Source of the DNA: Casuarina equisetifolia
Lineage: Eukaryota > Streptophyta > Magnoliopsida > Fagales > Casuarinaceae
Length of the DNA: 64,000 bases
Assembly: GCA_028551475.1 (NCBI GenBank)
Contig: CM052357.1
Coordinates: 30,587,745-30,651,744, forward strand
Direction: 5' to 3'
The notes below the pieces were generated by a model. That model was given only the letters and a program-made list of their open reading frames with translations, was not told the origin of the DNA and ran no database searches. This document shows, in pieces, positions 1 to 13,100 of this stretch; position 1 is the first letter of the stretch; each line of letters opens with the position of its first letter. The translations under genes and the position numbers were made by a program.

Positions 1-630
1 TTTAACATTTCAAGAAAGCTATTGAAGTGATTTTTAAAAGATATTTATGTGATAACTAACTTGCAATTAAAGAGATTGATATCTTTTTACAATGAAACAA
101 ATTGAGAGAATACAAAAAAGGTTGAGTGCCTGTTCTTTTGCTAGAATTAGGAATGTATTTGCTTGAAAATGCTGATAAAGTTATAATTGCTTCTTTATCT
201 AAAGGTTTATTTAACATTTTAAGAAAGCTATTGAAGTGATTTTAAAGGGTATATAAGTGACAACTAATTTGCATTTAAGGAGATTGTATCTCTCTTTATA
301 ATGAAACAAATTAAAAAAGTAAGAGAAAGGTTAAGAACCTAGTTGTTTGTTAGAATTAGGAATATATTTGCTTGAAAATGTTTATAGAGTTGAAAGTGCT
401 TCTTTATCTAAAGACTTATTTAACATTCCAAGAAAGCTATTGAAGTGATTTTTTAAGGATATTTATATGACAATTGACTTGTATTTAAAGAGACTATATC
501 TCTATTTATAATGAAACAAATTGATAAAGTATGAGAAAGTTTAACTACCTTATTATTTGCTAGAATTAAGAATGTGTTTGCTTGAAAATGCTTATATAAT
601 TCAAAATGCTTATAAAGTTAAAAATGTTTC
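1..630. repeat. ~210 bp tandem repeat array, at least 3 copies
   Basis: Three consecutive units begin with the same word (TTTAACATTY..AAGAAAGCTATTGAAG) near positions 1, 210 and 420, so the period is about 210 bp. Shared landmarks recur in each unit: an ATGAAACAAATT word, a TAGAATTA.GAAT word and TTTGCTTGAAAATG. The third unit decays after about 600-630. The array is cut by the left window edge, so its full length is unknown. It is AT-rich with no coding potential and looks satellite-like. The copies have diverged by scattered substitutions and small indels. Confidence 0.85.
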
Positions 631-3263
631 TGTTACAGGTTAGCCACATTACCTACCAAGTAGTCAATGTGGCAATTAAGTCTAAGGACATGGCAACATA
701 GACATGCACATATAGAAAGATAAACAGTATTTTAACCATACATTAAAAAGCTAACAATCAAATGTTATGTAGGACATGTTTGGGTGGCTACACAAATAAC
801 AAGTTAGAATTTACTAGATTTTGGAAGGTAATGATTTGGATGGTATGTAACTAGATTTTACCTCAATGGATGTCATTCTCGCATTCCCTAAACCACTACA
901 TTTCCAACAAAAAATGAGCCTATAGAAATTCTTTCATCCATATTCTTATATCGATATCTCACCATTAACTTACTTCATGCATCCAGTGATATCTCTCCTT
1001 TTATGTCACACAAATTTGAAAAAACCAACTAAGCACATAATCCATAGTAGGCCCTATGAACAACAATTTATTTAAAATTTAATATGATAGACTAGTCTAC
1101 TCTTTTACAAAATATGTATTTAATGTAAATCTATAGTCAAAAAAATGTAATGGATCATATAAGAAAGTAACACTAACGGATTTAGAAAACATAAATTACA
1201 TTGTAGAAATTAGAAAATGCTACTATAAGTGTTCTAAAGCTAAATTTAAATAAAGTTGAATACTTAAAGAGTTCTAAAACATCACATATCATTGCATAAA
1301 AATATATGTACATAAAATGTATTCTAACTACGTACAAATAAGCTTGAGAGTTTACCTTCTTAGAGTAATAACTTGAAACTAATTGGAATATAATTGATTA
1401 TCAAATGAAACTAAGTGATTACCAATTTGGAAAACAAATGCTATAATTAGTTGGAATATTAGTTGTATATTGACAATTAATGTGATGAATTATAAAGACT
1501 TTGTTGCTATCTACTTACATGACAAACATTTTGTGGTGCTTACATCATTACATCCTATTATGACAATATGACAAAGGAAGACTATATTTGTCTCTTATCA
1601 AATTAATGTTTTCTTATGCATGCCTAATGTTTATCTATGCAACATTACTTTGTATTTATAGAGAAAAACAAAAAGACCTTTTCTAAAGATGTTAAAACAT
1701 AGCTAGCTAGAACATTAATTGGTTGTTCAATCCAATATTTTGAGGTTACTATAAAATCTTTTTAACATTTGTCTCCTTTCAAAATGTTGTTGTGCATCTT
1801 CATTATGCATTACTATTTATATTTCATATAAATACATAATGTGAAATGATTATGGTGTCACTTAGAAAAATATCTAAGTGAAATACAATAAGAGTTTAAA
1901 ATTTATAAAGATTCATGGCACATATCCAAAACAACATGAGCATTCTTTCATACTGTGGTGAAACATAAAGTAGTATTTGTGGTAAGAAATCATCCTCATA
2001 GACTTGCATATGATCATATTTATGTTTTGCTAAATATCATGTATGCTTATTGAAAGTTGTATGTTGTTTTGTTAAGTACTTTCATGACTTTTTATTCTCA
2101 ATAAAATCATATGCTAAATGATCAAAATTGTACATGCTATGTATACTTGCTGGAAGTTGTTGACATGTATGTCACAAAATGATTTTTATTAGTGTGTCAA
2201 GTGTGCTACATGGACTATTATGAGGATAAATGTTGTATGATAAATAATGTGCTGAAATTGGTAAGCTTTCTTTTAATTATTCACTATTGGAACATAATAA
2301 CATTATAAGGAAGTATGGAATGAAACATTAGGATGTGATTGGAACATGTAAAATTGGGTTTTAAAATGCACTTTAGGAACTAGGTGAGCTGGGATACTAA
2401 CTATGTGAATCAAAGTCTAAATAAGAATATAGATATCTAATGGACATTTTCATCGAAGTCATTATTACTATATGGAGAGGGTGGGAGTGAAGTTTCAGAT
2501 TCTCGCCACTAGTTTTTCCTTTCCTCTCTCCACCAAATATTTCATATATGTTTCTTGGAAATCTCCTTGGACATCAATATTTTGAACCCATGCCGCAGAG
2601 ATATGATGATATGTAAAAATAGGATACAGATTTCAGCTTAGGCAAAACCATTTCGAATGAAAGACATTACTTTTCAATAAAATTCATTTCAGACTTGTCA
2701 ATAGCTTAATAGTTTATTATTTGAACCAACTGCTCACATTTTAAGTTGTAACAATTTGATAGTTGATTATTAACCATCCAATATCTAAGTTCTGGGTTCA
2801 AACACCCCATATTTCTAAAAATGACCAAAAATAAGAATCCGTCTTAAACCAAAATCACCATGAAACTTCAAGATTTTTCTTTTCAAAATAATACAAACAT
2901 TAGCCAAGTAGTTTTGCTTTACATACATTGGGCCAAAAGGCTTATAGGTAGACTTTTGATTGTTCAAGAGTTATACTAGCATTAGACGGGTCCAATTGGC
3001 AAATACTTTCAGCAAAGAACAAGCACGAGACAGTTTTTTAACCAAGAACACAATAAATTTCAGTAGAAAAGAGGTCCTCAAGCTCTAAACGCAGTTATGT
3101 GATGAAAATCCCAAAACCAATCCAACAATGTCAAAACTTGGAAGTCGGAACATAACCAGAATAAACAAGTTCAACGACTCTGAAAACTGCTAGTTCCTTC
3201 AAATAAAAATCTTACAAAATATAGAACTAATATGATGATAGAAGCACCGTAATCTCAGGCAAA
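631..3263. other. AT-rich intergenic spacer
   Basis: No gene, RNA or recognisable transposon is visible between the satellite-like array and the RPL15 stop codon. All frames are broken by frequent stops. The last few hundred bases (about 2950-3263) should hold the RPL15 3' UTR, because that gene is on the minus strand and ends at 3264. Confidence 0.5.
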
Positions 3264-5545
<2,282 letters not shown>

Positions 5546-5590
5546 TCTCTAGCAAAGCCTTGTTCTCTCTCTGGGTCTCGCAGGAGAGGT

Positions 5591-5700
5591 TAGGCGGGAG
5601 GAGAATAGAGGCTGGTGGACACCCTAGGGTTTTTGAGCGGATGCTGAGGGTTTGTTAAAAGACTATATTGCCCTCACCTTTACCGTTTCTTGGGCCGTGC
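5591..5700 (-). promoter_or_regulatory. RPL15 promoter/5' leader with telo-box and site II
   Basis: Just upstream of the RPL15 start (minus strand) lies a telo-box AAAACCCTA at 5625-5633, embedded in a palindromic ACCCTAGGGT, and a TGGGCC site II core at 5691-5696. A pyrimidine-rich leader lies next to the start codon. Telo-box plus site II pairs are established cis elements of plant ribosomal protein and other growth-related genes (TCP and PURA-type factors). The transcription start itself cannot be placed from sequence alone. Confidence 0.65.
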
Positions 5701-7240
5701 TCTGTTGCTACATCCAAATGGCCTCTTTTGTCTTTTGGATTTAGTGGGTTTTAGGCCTCAGGAACTCTTGAGGTTTGGGCTGACTTTCATTATTTGCTTT
5801 TTTCTCTTTTATATATTTATTTTTTTATTTTTTATTTTTTATTTTTTATTTTTTAATTAAAAGACAAGATTCACATATTCATATTGGAGATAACAGAGAA
5901 TTGCATCATGGGTATAGAGTTTGCAAAGCAACAAAAACTTTACCCATTTACTAATTATAAGTTATAGATAAAAATTCTCAAAATTTTAGTTTATGAGTAT
6001 ATTAAAATTTCACACTTTAAAAAAAATTAACTATTTGAAAGATGGTATTATGAACTTATATTCAGAAAATGATGCTCTGCCAAGAACATACAAAAAGGAT
6101 AGAGACAAACCAAGCATGTCATGATCAAGTCCTCCTTTGAAAATGCAAATGGTAATGCGTAAAAGATCATTGAACCAAGCTCTGAGGCAAAAGGAGACAA
6201 CTTCTATAATTTATGATGCCCTTTCCATCTCTTCTTCCTGTTTGAATGGCCCTAACCTTGTTAGCTTGTGTAAATTCAAGGCTCCACTAGAACTTCTCTG
6301 AAGGCCCCAGCCCTGGTCTCAAGCTATGTTTCTAAGAACACCCTCATAATAATCTTGCTTTTGTTCATCGAATCGCTTATATTGGTTGAGGAAAAGAACA
6401 AAGAATCGAAATTGCTAAGAGAAAACTATATCGTACATGGAGTGAAAGAGCTTTAAAAGTATTTGATTGGTTTACTGTCATGGATTTTTATATACTTACC
6501 ATCCATGGATTTTAAAATTTCGTCATGGATTTGCACGTTGCATGCAGGACTTTGATGGATTTCACTATCTATTGCCCCTAAGTAAGTAAGATTAGTGAAT
6601 TTTGACCAATCGAGCTCGTGTCATGATCATCATTAACGTTGTTTTAGAAACTATTTGTTCTTTTTAACTCAAAAACTTAATAGTAATTCTCATTGAAGAA
6701 ACATACTTCACTTTACAAAAATTAAAAATTTAATTATATTCTTAAAATTGTTCTTCAAATGTATGAACTTGACTCTTAAACGAACCACAAGCCATAAAAA
6801 ACGCTGGGTAAGTTCCTAGGAAAGCACTACCCACTCTGCTGCTCCTTCTTCGCACTACTGCTAGCTCACGATTTCTCAACCGCAGCCAACACGTCCATTC
6901 GCAACCTTCTCAACCTTTTCCTCCTGAATACTCGGTGACTTCCTGTTGGTTCCGCGCAATTTCAGAGCTGCAGCGCTGCTTCAACTTCCTCAACCCACGG
7001 ACATTTCACAGATTGTTGTTGCTCATCTCACGCCAAGCAACTGATTTTTTCCGCGACATCACACTCACGCAGATGAAGCCACAAACAGTGCTGCTTACAA
7101 CTGATGCCCTTCCTGCTGCACCCTACTTCCACGCATGCGAACTAAACTAGCTTCATCCCACTTTTTTAACCACTTATGAACTCATGCAATTGAGCACGCA
7201 AATCACCTCCAACTTTCTAACACCACAAACCCCACGAGCT
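5701..7240. other. AT-rich intergenic region
   Basis: No supported gene. A short A/T-rich run of ATTTTTT units lies at about 5820-5855. A 71-codon open frame at 6935-7150 (+) has no recognisable domain and sits in a locally GC-richer patch (about 6830-7200). I do not call it a gene. Confidence 0.4.
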
Positions 7241-7313
7241 GGAGAGAGTGAGAGAGTGAGAGAGTGAGAGAGAGTGAGAGAGAGTGAGAGAGAGTGAGAG
7301 AGAGAGTGAGAGA

Positions 7314-7344
<31 letters not shown>
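7241..7344. repeat. GA/GAGAGTGA microsatellite
   Basis: About 100 bp of GAGAGTGAGA-type units grading into pure (GA)n. Read on the minus strand it is a long CT tract directly downstream of the duplicated RPL15 promoter copy, where the 5' leader would be. The apparent RERERE/LSLSLS proteins here come from the repeat. Confidence 0.95.
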
Positions 7345-7575
7345 GGTGGGAGGAGAATATGAGATGCTGCAGCGCCAGGGCATCCAAGCCAGGGTTTTGG
7401 AGAGCATTGTATCACGTCGTCGAGGGTTTGATAAAAGAACAAAATGCCCCCCCTGTCTTTTGTCTTTGTGGGCCATGCTTTAGCGTAATGTCAAATGGCG
7501 TCCTTTGCCTTATAATTTTAGAAGTTCCGGGGCCTCAGGGACTTGGGGTTTGGGTTGACTTTTTTTTAGTAGATA
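7330..7575 (-). repeat. Diverged duplicate of the RPL15 promoter/5' leader
   Basis: This block aligns in the same order and orientation with about 5592-5800. Shared words are GGGAGGAGAATA, AGGGTTTGWTAAAAGA, TGGGCC (conserved at 7469-7474), ATGGCSTCYTTTG, GGCCTCAGG and GGTTTGGGYTGACTTT. It therefore covers the RPL15 upstream region, including the site II core, but the telo-box TA is lost (GGGTTTTG). No RPL15 coding exon follows on the minus strand, so it is an orphan promoter copy. Confidence 0.75.
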
Positions 7576-10136
7576 TTACATGTCGTACTAAAGTTGATGC
7601 AAAAAACTTATCTTTCACTCTATTAGTAAAGTGACCTTATTTGTTGCAAATGAAGTATCATAAAACTTTTCTTTTACCTATTTACTATCAATTAGGATGG
7701 TTTAATCCTCTCTATTACAAAGACTTGCAATAACTATTAATAATAATAAGTGATAAGTTAAAATTATGAAAATCTAGTTCTAACCAATTTGTCATGATTT
7801 AGGAAGATATTGTGCTAGATATCAATGATAATAATATTTATTATTATTATTATTATCCACCAAAAGGTTCACTTCTTTTCTCATAAAAATTTGATTGACA
7901 AGTATTAATTATGAATGATCAGATAAAATTACTTATGATTTAATCCACAACTAACAAAATGTTACATCTTAAGTAGAATTGAGTACATCATATATCAACA
8001 TTGATAATTCCTCTTCACATGAAAGAAAACATTGAGCTATGGTGTTTTTAGAGTAATGAATTGCTACAAACTTATAGAGGCTTATAGTGAGTTTGAGCTT
8101 ATAGAAGTCTAAGTTAGTATTGTTATTCAAAATCAATATATTGAGAGTAAAGTCAACTCCATATCTAAAGTTTGAACTAAGTAGTGGGATACCAATGGAA
8201 ATGATGATTTGGCTTAGACCAAAGCAAAAGCCACCATGGAATGAGTAACCAATTTATTGATTGTGGAGTGTGATGAATTCTTACAAGCTTATCAGGCTGG
8301 TATAATACTTAGGCTTATGTAAGGCTTAAATTGGTTCTATGTTTAAAAGAATATACCGAGATTAGCTTTTAGACTTAGATTTTTTGGTACAATTGTTGAC
8401 ATACATAACATGAACCTTTTTAAATTTTCTTATCATCTCTTAGACAAGTTTAATCACTCTCACATAAGAATCTAGTCACTAAGTATTGTCATGTGAAATA
8501 AAAAATTAATAAATTTGCAAGTGACACAATTTAAATAAAAAAGATCTTACTAAATATTGTCAGTGATAATTTCCTATTTATTAACAATTCTATGAACTGT
8601 AAAGATCTTAATACTAACTTGGTATATAACAAAAAATTAAAAACAAAACAAATAAGGAAACTAAAAGGAAAATAGAAAGTCAAACAAGGAAAAAAATGGC
8701 ATCAAGGCATGGATCTTTCCTCTTTGCCAACAAGGCAAAGGGGAATTCACTTGTTTCTATTGTTACAGTCTTCCTCTCCACAATGATGATTAAGAGAAAC
8801 TTATCCGTTTTGATTTTTTTTTTCATATAAAGAAAGGTGATAATATCTATATACTAATAATTTCCTATTTATTAACAATACTATAAACTATAAAGTTGAA
8901 GAATAATAAATATTTCTTTTTTCCTTATCTATTAAAAAACTTTATTCTTTCTTTCACAAAATATCCATAATCACTTACTTAAAATAAAAAATTGTACTAA
9001 ATAAAATTATTAAAAAATTTAAGGTCTAAGTCAAAATGTTAACTCATGAGCTATAAAAATATTTTTTTAATATGAAAATACCACTAAAACATTATATCAT
9101 TCTAATATAAGACTTTATATCCAATACTTTTATATATACTAAACATTTTTTGGCTTAAAGTTAAATAAGGAGTGGTAAATACTTTTCGCACATCAAATAC
9201 ATTAAGGGTCAAGATTAAATGAGAACTATAATAAATTATCTTAAACCATACTAAAAAATAAGCTTATGATCTAACTTAGTTAGCACATGCGTGTAGAACA
9301 ACAATGATGATTGCTAAATTGGATAACGAGTCTTTCTCGTACCCATGATTCAGGTGTTGAATTAGACATTGGAGATAAAAAGTAGACCTTCCTATTAGAT
9401 ATTGCAGCACACGCGAGGACTCCAAAGTTGGAACATGGGAGAAGTCGCTACAAGTGTACAAACATGGGAAAGTCTGTACAACACTCAACGTCTTTATGTC
9501 CACACGTCAAACTTCTAACGTCACCCGTACGCCTAAACTTGCCATATTTTACTCCTCCATGCACCACTCTATGGTATTGTCGTGGCACCCAATATTCTTT
9601 TCTTTTTCGAGAAGTTCTCCCTCTACAAAAGATGTTAGGCTTTGCCCACAAGCAATGTAGACATGGCCATCCTTTTGACATTGGCGGATTCTAATTACGT
9701 TGAGGTACCACACTTGACACATTAATTTCAATATTATGTTAGGAAAATTGTTTAATAATTGATCATAGAAATTTTAATTGTGTTTTTCTTTTTCCAAATA
9801 TTAGTGTTCCAACCTTATTCTTGAGTTCATTTTCTTTTCTCTTACATTAATACGAGTGGATATTCTAAACTCTAAATTCTATATAATAAGCCAAAGTGAA
9901 AAGAAAGTAAAAAGAAAAAGAAGTGGAATACCCGAAAGTAATGAAATACACAGGGTAAAAGTATACAAATAGAGTAAAACACAGGGGGCCGCCCAATATA
10001 AAGATAAATTGCAGAATGTTGCTTAAATTAGAGCACTGACGCTTGGGAGAACGAACTGGTTTCCATCCTCTGATCTTATCCGTTGTTGTTCCCGAAAAGA
10101 TCTACCGTCGGTCGGCGGCGAGAGAGCGTAATATAG

Positions 10137-10138
<2 letters not shown>
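7576..10138. other. AT-rich intergenic region with a GC-richer island near 9.28-9.73 kb
   Basis: Mostly AT-rich sequence without genes, with a short (TTA)n run at about 7835-7855. Between about 9280 and 9730 the composition becomes clearly less AT-rich and several overlapping open frames of 60-88 codons appear on both strands. None shows a recognisable family motif, so I leave it as unexplained sequence. Confidence 0.4.

Positions 10139-10173
<35 letters not shown>
10139..10173. repeat. (GA)n microsatellite in the 5' UTR
   Basis: About 35 bp of pure GA dinucleotide repeat ending 10 bp before the ATG at 10183. It would lie in the 5' UTR of the downstream gene. GA/CT tracts near plant transcription starts are commonly bound by BBR/BPC-type factors; whether this one is bound is inference. 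An open frame runs through the tract, but the Arg-Glu repeat it encodes is not protein-like. Confidence 0.9.
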
Positions 10174-10174
<1 letters not shown>

Positions 10175-10182
10175 GAGAGTCT

Positions 10183-13100
10183 ATGTTCGGTGGCAAAGGC
10201 ATGGGAGGAGGAAGTGGGGGAGGCATGTTGAGGACAGTCGGGAGAGCAGTTAACACCGCAAGAGCCACCGGCGTGGCTGCCGGAAGTGGCCTGCAGGACC
10301 CCATTTCTTCCTCCACCAACACTCCCAATACTTCCACCTCTGCTACTAGTCCCACTTCCAGGCATACCCACAAGCCCGGTTCCTCAAACCACCTTTCTCT
10401 CTCGTCCACTTCTTCGCCTTTTGCTTCACATAATATTCCCATATCTGCAGCTGCCGGGGTACCCGCTTGGCCTCCTCCGTTGTCGCAGTACGATGAGTTT
10501 GAGTGGGTTTCTGTGGAAGGGGCCGAAGATGAGAGATCACACGCTTATTTTGATGATTTTGTTCTTGGCCCCGTTCCTTCCAAGGATGAAGTTCAGGACA
10601 CCGTCTCGGCTCTCCAACAGTAAGATTGAAATTTCTTTGTCCAGAAAATAAATATTCAAATTCCTTTAAGTTTTCGTTTAGATTTTCATTTGTGTTGTGG
10701 GTATTTTTCTTCTCTGAAAAATCCCGTGGACTTTCTCATTTTTTTGCTGGAGTTTTTTTTCTTTTTCCGGTTTTGATGGGTTTTTGTTTTCGGAGGCTGT
10801 ACAAGGATTGTGATATACTGTGGAGCAAGTACCTCTAGAAAGATCGTTTTTTTTTTTTTTTTTTTAACCCCCTTCTCTGGACTTGTCATTTAAGCATTGA
10901 TGATTTGACTATAGTACTATCCTCGTGATCGTGGTGGTGGGGTTGGTGATGATGGGAACGATAACGTGGTCGAATACGATAAGTGGATTGAGTTTCCCCT
11001 AGCGGTGAAATTCTTGGATAATTTTCTTAAAATGAATTAGGTCTGCGTTTTGGTTTATCTTACACTCAATGACTTTCTAATAACGTTGATAGTGATGGGG
11101 ATGGTGATAGAGATCAGTATGGGCAGGCTGAATATGAAAACAAATTAGGCAATCTGTGGCCTGCAATTAAGGGTAAATGGGACAGATAATATTTATAAGC
11201 AGCTTACTCCTGACTTTGATTTGTTAGCTTAGTCGGCAATCTAAAATGACTTGCTGTCGTTTAAGTCTTAAATATTGTGGAAGAAAGCAGAAACTTTTGG
11301 TAGCTGTTGTCCACTCTATTCTCATTTGACTTTGCGTCTTTGTCTCATATTTTGTTGAATCTATAAGCAATGTCCTTTGTATACACATCAACAGGAAGCA
11401 CATTTCCAAATTGTAGTGTCTAGGCAGTCTATACCATTGATGACTTTTGCATTCGTAGAGGAAGGCCCTTAGGAACAACATAAACCTCTGCTGGAAATGC
11501 CTTGTCCAAGAACAACAAGAAATCTTCGATTTAAAAGCTCTATAAAAATTATTAATTATTAATTATTAATTATTAATTATTAAAAAGAATGTGAAATAGA
11601 AACCATTTTTGTTTCTCATTCAACTCCTTTTTCACTTGACTTTTGATTGAAGTTGGAGAAAGAAAGTTCTGCTTCATTGTTATAATATATTTGGAACTAG
11701 AATGTTTTATGAGAATTTGGCAAGAGAAATTCCAGGATTAAGTACTGTGATCCGTCCAGGGAAGGGTATTAAAAGGTCTAACTAAAGAAGCATAGTGATG
11801 CAGCAAACGATACAAACTTTTGGATTCAGAGTTAATCAATGGTTGGAAACTGGTTACTTTTTCCATGAAGGTTCTTCGAGTCTTTGAATCACATTTTAAG
11901 AGGATCTACTTATTAAAATTTTCAACATGGCCACTAGGTTGTGTTTGCTTTGACATACATTGATTAATGAGGAAAAGTTTTGGTTCGAGAGATCTTTTCT
12001 AAATTCAATATTTTCCTTTTGGTTGAGACTCTATAGAAAAGATAAATTTTCTTCCTTGCCACTTTTTTGGTGTGAATTATTTTTCCTTTTTTCTTTTTTC
12101 TTTTCTCTCACTGCAACTGAAAAAATAATTGGGAACCAGGGAAAATTTTTGGACAGTGCCAAATATTGCTGCTAATAGTATGAGAGAAAAAGAAGAAGCC
12201 ATATACGGGGACATTAGTATGATGTGAGAAATGGATTTTCCTTTTGCACCAAGGGTTAGGGAGGAGTTGACGGAGGGCTACATTGTGGGGAAGACAAGGG
12301 AAATTGTGTGGATGGGTCGGTTATAATGGATTGGAGGGTTGTCACGTGACAGTTGGAGGACTTGGTATCATGGATAGGAGTGGATAAGATCCTTAGTTGG
12401 TGGAGGTCACCATAAGGGAGAGAGGGTTGGGATTGGATACAAGGGATGGCACCTAAGGGGCAAAGGGAAGGGCAATTGGGTTTCTCCACAGAGGTGGGAG
12501 CAAGTGGACTGAAGGGCAGACAGGTGGAATGTCTGTTTTCTAGGGGAGGTATCAGTCACTTTTTACTTCACAGCAAAATGTCTGTTATCAGTTGGGAAGT
12601 GATTTTCTATTAATTGGTTCTATCTGTACTAAAAGTTGTCAATTGGGTATATCTTTTATGGAAGATGTCCTTTGTTAAAAACAACCTCAGACCTATAGAC
12701 GACAATATTGTGAATAGTATAATGTTCAGGATGTGGTGTAAATGATTCAAAGCCTAATTTTCATGAACTGGTTTCCCCATAAATGTTGGTTTATGACTTC
12801 AAATTAGAGGATTACCTAGCCACTTTCTTACTACGACTATTACATTTGATGAATGGTATTTGTCTACAGGGTGTTTGATCCTGCCAGATACTCTAATCTT
12901 GTTAGGGACAAATTTTCTTTTGGTTTGGACAAGGACATATCAGACCAAGTTACAAGTCCTACTGGGCTGGAGATAGACTGGGTGGAGCCCTCTTTGCATC
13001 TCTGTAACCCAAGAAAACTGCAACTGCATGTGCATGATAGGGTTTTTGATGCCTTTCATTTGTTGCAGACCGAACCAACTGTTCAGGTACTTTACACTTG

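Noticed and set aside
7174..7634. Several long frames with RERERE / LSLSLS runs
   Set aside because: They translate the GA/CT microsatellite at 7241-7344; no conserved domain flanks it.
10023..10442. Antisense frames overlapping exon 1 of the tail-anchored protein gene
   Set aside because: Shadows of the GA tract and the Ser/Thr-rich exon 1. The plus-strand frame continues through three well-spliced exons; the antisense frames do not.
11008..11025. 16-base identity to a conserved 18S rRNA segment (GGTGAAATTCTTGGAT)
   Set aside because: Flanking bases do not match 18S rRNA and the hit is short enough to occur by chance in a window this size; no rRNA gene here.
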